Shown in pieces: positions 60,433-64,000 of a DNA stretch of 64,000 bases (positions within the stretch are counted from its first letter, which is position 1; the number at the start of each line of letters is the position of its first letter). This DNA comes from Rhodobacterales bacterium (lineage in GTDB: Bacteria; Pseudomonadota; Alphaproteobacteria; Rhodobacterales; Rhodobacteraceae): NCBI GenBank assembly GCA_002746935.1, contig PDRW01000039.1, forward strand, positions 1-64,000, written 5' to 3'. The position numbers were made by a program, and so were the translations under genes. The notes beneath the pieces were generated by a model, which was not told the DNA's origin, made no database searches, and was given only the letters and a program-made list of their open reading frames with translations.

Positions 60433-61383
60433 CTACGGCACGATCACCAGCTTGCCGCCGATCCGCCGCGCCCCCATGTCGATCAGCGCTTCGCGCGAGC
60501 AATCGAGCGAGGTCACCTCGCCGACCACCGGGGTGATACGCCCGTCGGCCACCATCTCGAGCAATTCCACAAGCGCCTCCGGCCCTTGCGGCACCAGCAA
60601 CAACCCCACCCGCCGCTCGGTGAAGCGGGTCCAGAGCGAGGCGAGGGCGGCGGCGATGACGGCGCGCATCCACCCGCCGACCATCAGATATTGCCCGCCC
60701 GGCGCCAACACCCGGCGCACCCGGCGTATCGGCCTTGTGCCGAACAGATCGAGCACCAGATCGAAGCGATCGTCCAGCGCGGTGAAATCCTCGCGCTCGA
60801 AGTCGAGCACCCGCACCGCCCCGGCCTCGCGCATCACATCCGCCTTGGCGCCGGTATCGACGCCCCAGACCTCCGCCCCCTCGGCCGCCGCAAGCTGGAT
60901 CGCCAGCGGCCCCGACCCGCCACCGCCGCCGTTCACCAGCACCCGGTCGCCCGGCGCCACACGGCCGCGGATACCGGCAAGGGCAATGGCGCCCGACTGG
61001 GGCAAGGCGGCGGCGAACACATCGGAGACCCCGCCGGGCACGGGAACGAACTGCCTTTCTTTTGCCACGCAGCTTTCGGCAAAACCGCCGAAGGTGCCGA
61101 ACGTGTCGGCCAGCACACGTTCGCCCGTCCTCAGCCGGGTGCAGCCCTCGCCCAGCTTGTCGACCACGCCGAGCACGTCCGACCCGAACACATGCCGCCG
61201 CGAGGCCCAGCGCGACATCCGCGCATAGAACGGCCGTCCGGTGACGAATTCCCAGTCCGAGGCATTGGCGCCGCAGGCCAGCACCCGCACCCGTACCTCG
61301 CCCGGCCCGGGCTCCGGCGCCTGGCGCACCTCGAGCGTCAGGTTCTCGCCAAAGCCGAAACCGGAACAGACCAAAGCGCGCAT
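60433..61383 (-). CDS. MDR-family NAD(P)-dependent oxidoreductase
   Basis: The 316-residue protein has the medium-chain reductase layout: GroES-like N-terminal domain (VRVRVLACGANASDWEF, RHVFGSDVLGVV), a Rossmann domain with GDRVLVNGGGGGSGPLAIQLAAAEG, and LDLFGTRPIRRVRRVLAPGGQYLMVGGW. It lacks the structural-zinc cysteines and has only weak catalytic-zinc ligands, so a zinc-independent quinone-oxidoreductase/enoyl-reductase type is favoured. The ATG at 61383 is chosen; the frame extends far upstream over pncB and is a shadow there. Confidence 0.83.
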   Translation of the reverse strand: MRALVCSGFGFGENLTLEVRQAPEPGPGEVRVRVLACGANASDWEFVTGRPFYARMSRWASRRHVFGSDVLGVVDKLGEGCTRLRTGERVLADTFGTFGGFAESCVAKERQFVPVPGGVSDVFAAALPQSGAIALAGIRGRVAPGDRVLVNGGGGGSGPLAIQLAAAEGAEVWGVDTGAKADVMREAGAVRVLDFEREDFTALDDRFDLVLDLFGTRPIRRVRRVLAPGGQYLMVGGWMRAVIAAALASLWTRFTERRVGLLLVPQGPEALVELLEMVADGRITPVVGEVTSLDCSREALIDMGARRIGGKLVIVP

Positions 61384-61518
61384 CGCCCCCCCTTTCACAC
61401 CTTTCCGGTGCCAGAATGCGCTGTCAGGGGCCGTGCGTCCACTGCGGAGCGCAAGCTTTCGCGCTTGCACCCCCCCCACCGGCCCTGATCTAACAAAGGT
61501 GCTGCCAGGGAGGATCAC

Positions 61519-62811
61519 ATGGTCGACATCGCCACACGCGTCTACAACCATCACTGGAAGATCGACCCGATCGTGCGGTCGCTGATCGACACCGATTTCT
61601 ACAAGCTTCTGATGTGCCAGTCGGTGTTCCGCAACCGTCGCGACACCCGGGTGACCTTCAGCCTGATCAACCGCACCACCACGGTGCCGCTGGCAAAGCT
61701 GATCGACGAAGGCGAGCTGCGCGAACAGCTCGACTACATCCGCGGCCTGCGTCTCAGACGCGGCGAAAGCACCTGGCTGCGCGGCAACACCTTCTATGGC
61801 AAACGACAGATGTTCCGCTCCGATTTCATGGAATGGTTCGAGGCCCTCCGGTTGCCGCCCTACCACCTCGAACGCGTCGGCGACCAATACGAGCTCACCT
61901 TCGAAGGCCGCTGGCCCGAGGTGATGCTGTGGGAGATCCCCGCGCTTTCGGTGCTGATGGAGCTGCGCTCGCGCGCGGTGCTGCACCAGATGGGCAAGTT
62001 CGAGCTTCAGGTGCTCTATGCCCGGGCGATGACCAAGCTCTGGGAAAAGATCCGGCGGCTGCGGCAGGCCGAAGGTCTGAAGGTGGCCGATTTCGGTACC
62101 CGGCGGCGGCACAGTTTCCTGTGGCAGGACTGGTGCGTGCAGGCAATGACCGAGGGGCTGGGGGAGGCTTTCGTCGGCACCTCCAACTGCCTGATCGCCA
62201 AGGAGCGCGACCTCGAGGCCATCGGCACCAATGCCCACGAATTGCCCATGGTCTATGCCGCGCTCGCGGAGGATGACGATGCCCTGCGCCGCGCCCCCTA
62301 CGACGTGCTCGCCGACTGGCACGAGGAGCACGAGGGCAACCTGCGCATCATCCTGCCCGACACCTACGGCACCGAGGGTTTCCTCAGGAACGCCCCCGAC
62401 TGGCTCGCCGGCTGGACCGGCATCCGGGTCGACAGCGGCGACCCGGAGGAGGGCGCCAATACCGCCATCGACTGGTGGAAATCCCGTGGCGAAGACCCGC
62501 GCGAAAAGATGGTGATCTTCTCCGACGGGCTCGACGTCGACAAGATCGCCGAGCTGCACGAAAAATTCGCCGGCCGGGTGCGGACGAGTTTCGGCTGGGG
62601 CACCCTGCTCACCAACGATTTCCGCGGCCTGACGGCGGGTGACGCGCTGGCGCCGTTTTCACTGGTCTGCAAGGCCGTTGCGGCAGACGGCAAACCGACC
62701 GTCAAGCTCTCCGACAACCCCAACAAGGCGATGGGCCCGGCGGCGGAGGTGGCGCGTTACAAACGGGTGTTCGGCGTGGGCGAACAGGTGCCACTGGAGG
62801 TGGTGGTGTGA
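61519..62811 (+). CDS. pncB: Nicotinate phosphoribosyltransferase
   Basis: The 430-residue PncB makes nicotinate mononucleotide from nicotinate and PRPP. The conserved active-site region is FGTRRRHSF (with the autophosphorylated His), and TDFYKLLMCQSVF, GTSNCLIAKE, RVDSGDP and VIFSDGLDVDKI match the family. Start MVDIATRVYN at 61519 has AGGGAGGATCAC just before. It is divergent from the MDR gene and, with pncA, completes the salvage of nicotinamide to NaMN. Confidence 0.95.
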   Translation: MVDIATRVYNHHWKIDPIVRSLIDTDFYKLLMCQSVFRNRRDTRVTFSLINRTTTVPLAKLIDEGELREQLDYIRGLRLRRGESTWLRGNTFYGKRQMFRSDFMEWFEALRLPPYHLERVGDQYELTFEGRWPEVMLWEIPALSVLMELRSRAVLHQMGKFELQVLYARAMTKLWEKIRRLRQAEGLKVADFGTRRRHSFLWQDWCVQAMTEGLGEAFVGTSNCLIAKERDLEAIGTNAHELPMVYAALAEDDDALRRAPYDVLADWHEEHEGNLRIILPDTYGTEGFLRNAPDWLAGWTGIRVDSGDPEEGANTAIDWWKSRGEDPREKMVIFSDGLDVDKIAELHEKFAGRVRTSFGWGTLLTNDFRGLTAGDALAPFSLVCKAVAADGKPTVKLSDNPNKAMGPAAEVARYKRVFGVGEQVPLEVVV

Positions 62812-62824
62812 ACCGGGACCGGCG

Positions 62825-62853
62825 CTTGACCTACCAGGTTATAACCAGTTATA
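62825..62853 (+). promoter_or_regulatory. Promoter candidate of the AAA ATPase gene
   Basis: TTGACC (62825-62830) and GTTATA (62848-62853) are 17 bases apart; TATAAC at 62850-62855 is an alternative -10. The element overlaps the TTATAA repeats described separately. Confidence 0.45.
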
Positions 62854-62872
62854 ACCTTCAGACACTATAACT
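62837..62872. promoter_or_regulatory. Tandem TTATAA-type operator
   Basis: GGTTATAACC (62837-62846) is a perfect palindrome and is followed directly by AGTTATAACC (62847-62856). A third related half, CTATAACTCC, lies at 62865-62874. Because these cover the -10 region, they fit a repressor site. Confidence 0.45.
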
Positions 62873-62892
62873 CCATAGAAGTTCCTAGAAGC

Positions 62893-64000
62893 ATGGACCC
62901 AGTGCGAAACCCCTTTGCCCCGGGGGCAGGATCTCAGCCGCCCGAACTTGCCGGCCGAGACAGCATCGTCACCAGCGCCGAAACCGCGCTTCAACGCATT
63001 CTCAGAGGCCGGCACGACCGGTCTCAGATGCTTCTCGGTCTTCGGGGCACGGGAAAAACCGTGCTGCTCAACACGATCGGCAATTTGGCGGAGGATTTCG
63101 GCTATCTGACCTCGTTCATCGAGGGGCCGGAGGACAAACCGCTTACCGACCTGCTGTATCCCAGAATGCAGCAGGTGCTGCGAAAGCTCTCGCTGATCGA
63201 AAGCGCAAAGGAGAAGGCCCACAGGGCAACCCGCGCGCTTCGAAGTTTCGCCAGCGTTTTCAAGGTGAAGGTGGGGGACTTTTCGGTGTCGGTCGATCCG
63301 GAGCCCGGCATCGCCGACAGCGGCAATCTCGAATACGACCTCAGCGACATGTTTACCGCAATCGGCCAGGCCGCGAAAGCGGCGGGCAAGGGGTGGTGTC
63401 TGCTGATCGACGAAGTGCAATATCTGAAGGAACCCGAACTGGCGGCCCTGATCGTCGCCCTGCACAGGATCGGCCAGAAGCAACTGCCGGTCATGCTGTT
63501 CGGCGCGGGCCTTCCGCAACTGGCCGGTCTGTCCGGCGATGCCAAGTCCTATGCGGAAAGACTGTTCCTGTTCCAGAACGTCGGACCGCTGGATGCCGAA
63601 GCGGCCAGGCGCGCCATCGAGATGCCGATTGCCGAAGAAGAGGAAGAAATCGAAAGCGCCGCCACCGACCGCATTCTCGCGCTGACCGGGGGCTATCCCT
63701 ACTTCCTTCAGGAATGGGGGTATCAGGCATGGAATGCCGCCGAGGCATCTCCGATCGACCTTGCGGATGTCGAAACGGCAACAGTGGCTGCCCTGGCCCG
63801 TCTCGACGAAGGCTTCTTTCAGGTCCGCTTCGACAGGCTGACGCCGAAGGAACGGGAATATGTGATTGCCATGTCACGGCTCGGCAAGGGGCCGTACAGA
63901 TCTTCCGAGGTGGCCGAAAAGCTGGGCGAACCGCCAAACCGGCTTGGGCCCCGGCGGGCCCGGATCATCGCGAAGGGCATGATCTACAGCCCGCAATATG
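62893..64000 (+). CDS. AAA ATPase, cut by the right edge
   Basis: Open from ATG 62893 to the window end (369 codons, stop not seen). It is a P-loop ATPase of the archaeal/bacterial AAA type that begins with PFAPGAGSQPPELAGRD; Walker A is GLRGTGKTVLL (about 50-60) and Walker B is WCLLIDEVQYL (about 175-185). GAGLPQLAGL and TGGYPYFLQEWGYQAWN follow, then a C-terminal winged-helix-like part (LTPKEREYVIAMSRLGKGPYRSSEVAEKLGEPP). Such ATPases are often encoded in mobile or defence-linked regions. A STAND or regulatory role is possible; the sequence shows only ATP binding. Expected full length is about 390-400 residues, so about 20-30 are missing. Confidence 0.8.
   Translation, partial: MDPVRNPFAPGAGSQPPELAGRDSIVTSAETALQRILRGRHDRSQMLLGLRGTGKTVLLNTIGNLAEDFGYLTSFIEGPEDKPLTDLLYPRMQQVLRKLSLIESAKEKAHRATRALRSFASVFKVKVGDFSVSVDPEPGIADSGNLEYDLSDMFTAIGQAAKAAGKGWCLLIDEVQYLKEPELAALIVALHRIGQKQLPVMLFGAGLPQLAGLSGDAKSYAERLFLFQNVGPLDAEAARRAIEMPIAEEEEEIESAATDRILALTGGYPYFLQEWGYQAWNAAEASPIDLADVETATVAALARLDEGFFQVRFDRLTPKEREYVIAMSRLGKGPYRSSEVAEKLGEPPNRLGPRRARIIAKGMIYSPQY

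Noticed and set aside
61384-62559. Long upstream extension of the MDR oxidoreductase frame
   Set aside because: It runs antisense through pncB and lacks any domain; the family start at 61383 is clear.
62839-63937. Minus-strand open frames at the right edge
   Set aside because: They lie opposite the AAA ATPase, which has Walker A and B motifs in the plus frame.

Overview
The window is high-GC DNA from an alphaproteobacterium, most likely a member of the Rhodobacteraceae (Rhodobacter/Rhodovulum/Paracoccus relatives). This rests on an L-malyl-CoA/beta-methylmalyl-CoA lyase of Rhodobacter type, the ftsE-ftsX-plsC operon divergent from an acidic zinc-ribbon protein, the DUF4175 (TIGR02302-like) protein, the monomeric NADP isocitrate dehydrogenase, xanthine-dehydrogenase-family coxMSL-type genes, and a TTCCTGG...ACTC...CCGGGGGC...GCCCCCGG intergenic repeat that I associate with this family. 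Almost all of it reads as chromosomal housekeeping sequence; the clearly accessory parts are short.

Layout. 0-7 kb: a fused FkbM methyltransferase/GT61 glycosyltransferase, the periplasmic methionine sulfoxide reductase msrPQ, a membrane-anchored FMN glutamate-synthase-like protein and two small exported EF-hand proteins. 6.5-18.7 kb: plsC-ftsX-ftsE facing the zinc-ribbon gene, the DUF4175 protein, a DUF6478-like pair, a CPBP membrane protease, accD-folC and a small exported protein. 18.8-27.7 kb: mcl1, then a group whose products fit recycling of murein peptides: dipeptide epimerase, D-amino-acid transaminase, an OmpA-like protein with a recent 429-bp internal duplication, a helix-hairpin-helix membrane protein, an NlpC/P60 endopeptidase and an M17 aminopeptidase. 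27.8-35.9 kb: carbonic anhydrase, a scar with an IS110-family remnant between two truncated genes, DUF2853, a divergent stand-alone trpB, an rsmC-like methyltransferase, an SDR protein without its catalytic Tyr/Lys, and divergent hemE/hemC. 36-41.6 kb: a molybdo-flavoprotein operon (FAD, 2Fe-2S and molybdopterin subunits, MoaD-like protein, FAD-linked 2-hydroxyacid dehydrogenase). 41.4-46.3 kb: dapB, rbfA-truB, deoA, DUF1643 and DUF5665 proteins. 46.4-51.5 kb: hypCDE followed by modABC. 51.7-57.9 kb: icd and a small polysaccharide set (AGE epimerase, Wza-like lipoprotein, sugar transferase). 58-64 kb: a DegP/HtrA protease, pncA and pncB around an MDR oxidoreductase, and an AAA ATPase running off the right edge.

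How the genes work together. Overlapping stop/start codons (ATGA, GTGA or TGATG) tie together ftsE-ftsX-plsC, accD-folC, the aminopeptidase-NlpC pair, the molybdoenzyme subunits, rbfA-truB, hypC-hypD and modB-modC. modABC brings in the molybdate that the 37-41 kb molybdoenzyme and MsrP need. pncA and pncB are consecutive steps of nicotinamide salvage. hypCDE would serve a [NiFe] hydrogenase that is not in this window.

The most notable non-gene signals are: a pair of mutually exclusive hairpins behind a promoter-like sequence at 60.3 kb, part of which recurs near 14.7 kb; a tandem TTATAA-type operator in front of the terminal ATPase; the IS110 scar at 28.5-29.2 kb; and a recurring pattern of exact 11-15 bp tandem duplications at gene junctions. 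I found no rRNA, tRNA, CRISPR array, complete insertion sequence or prophage.
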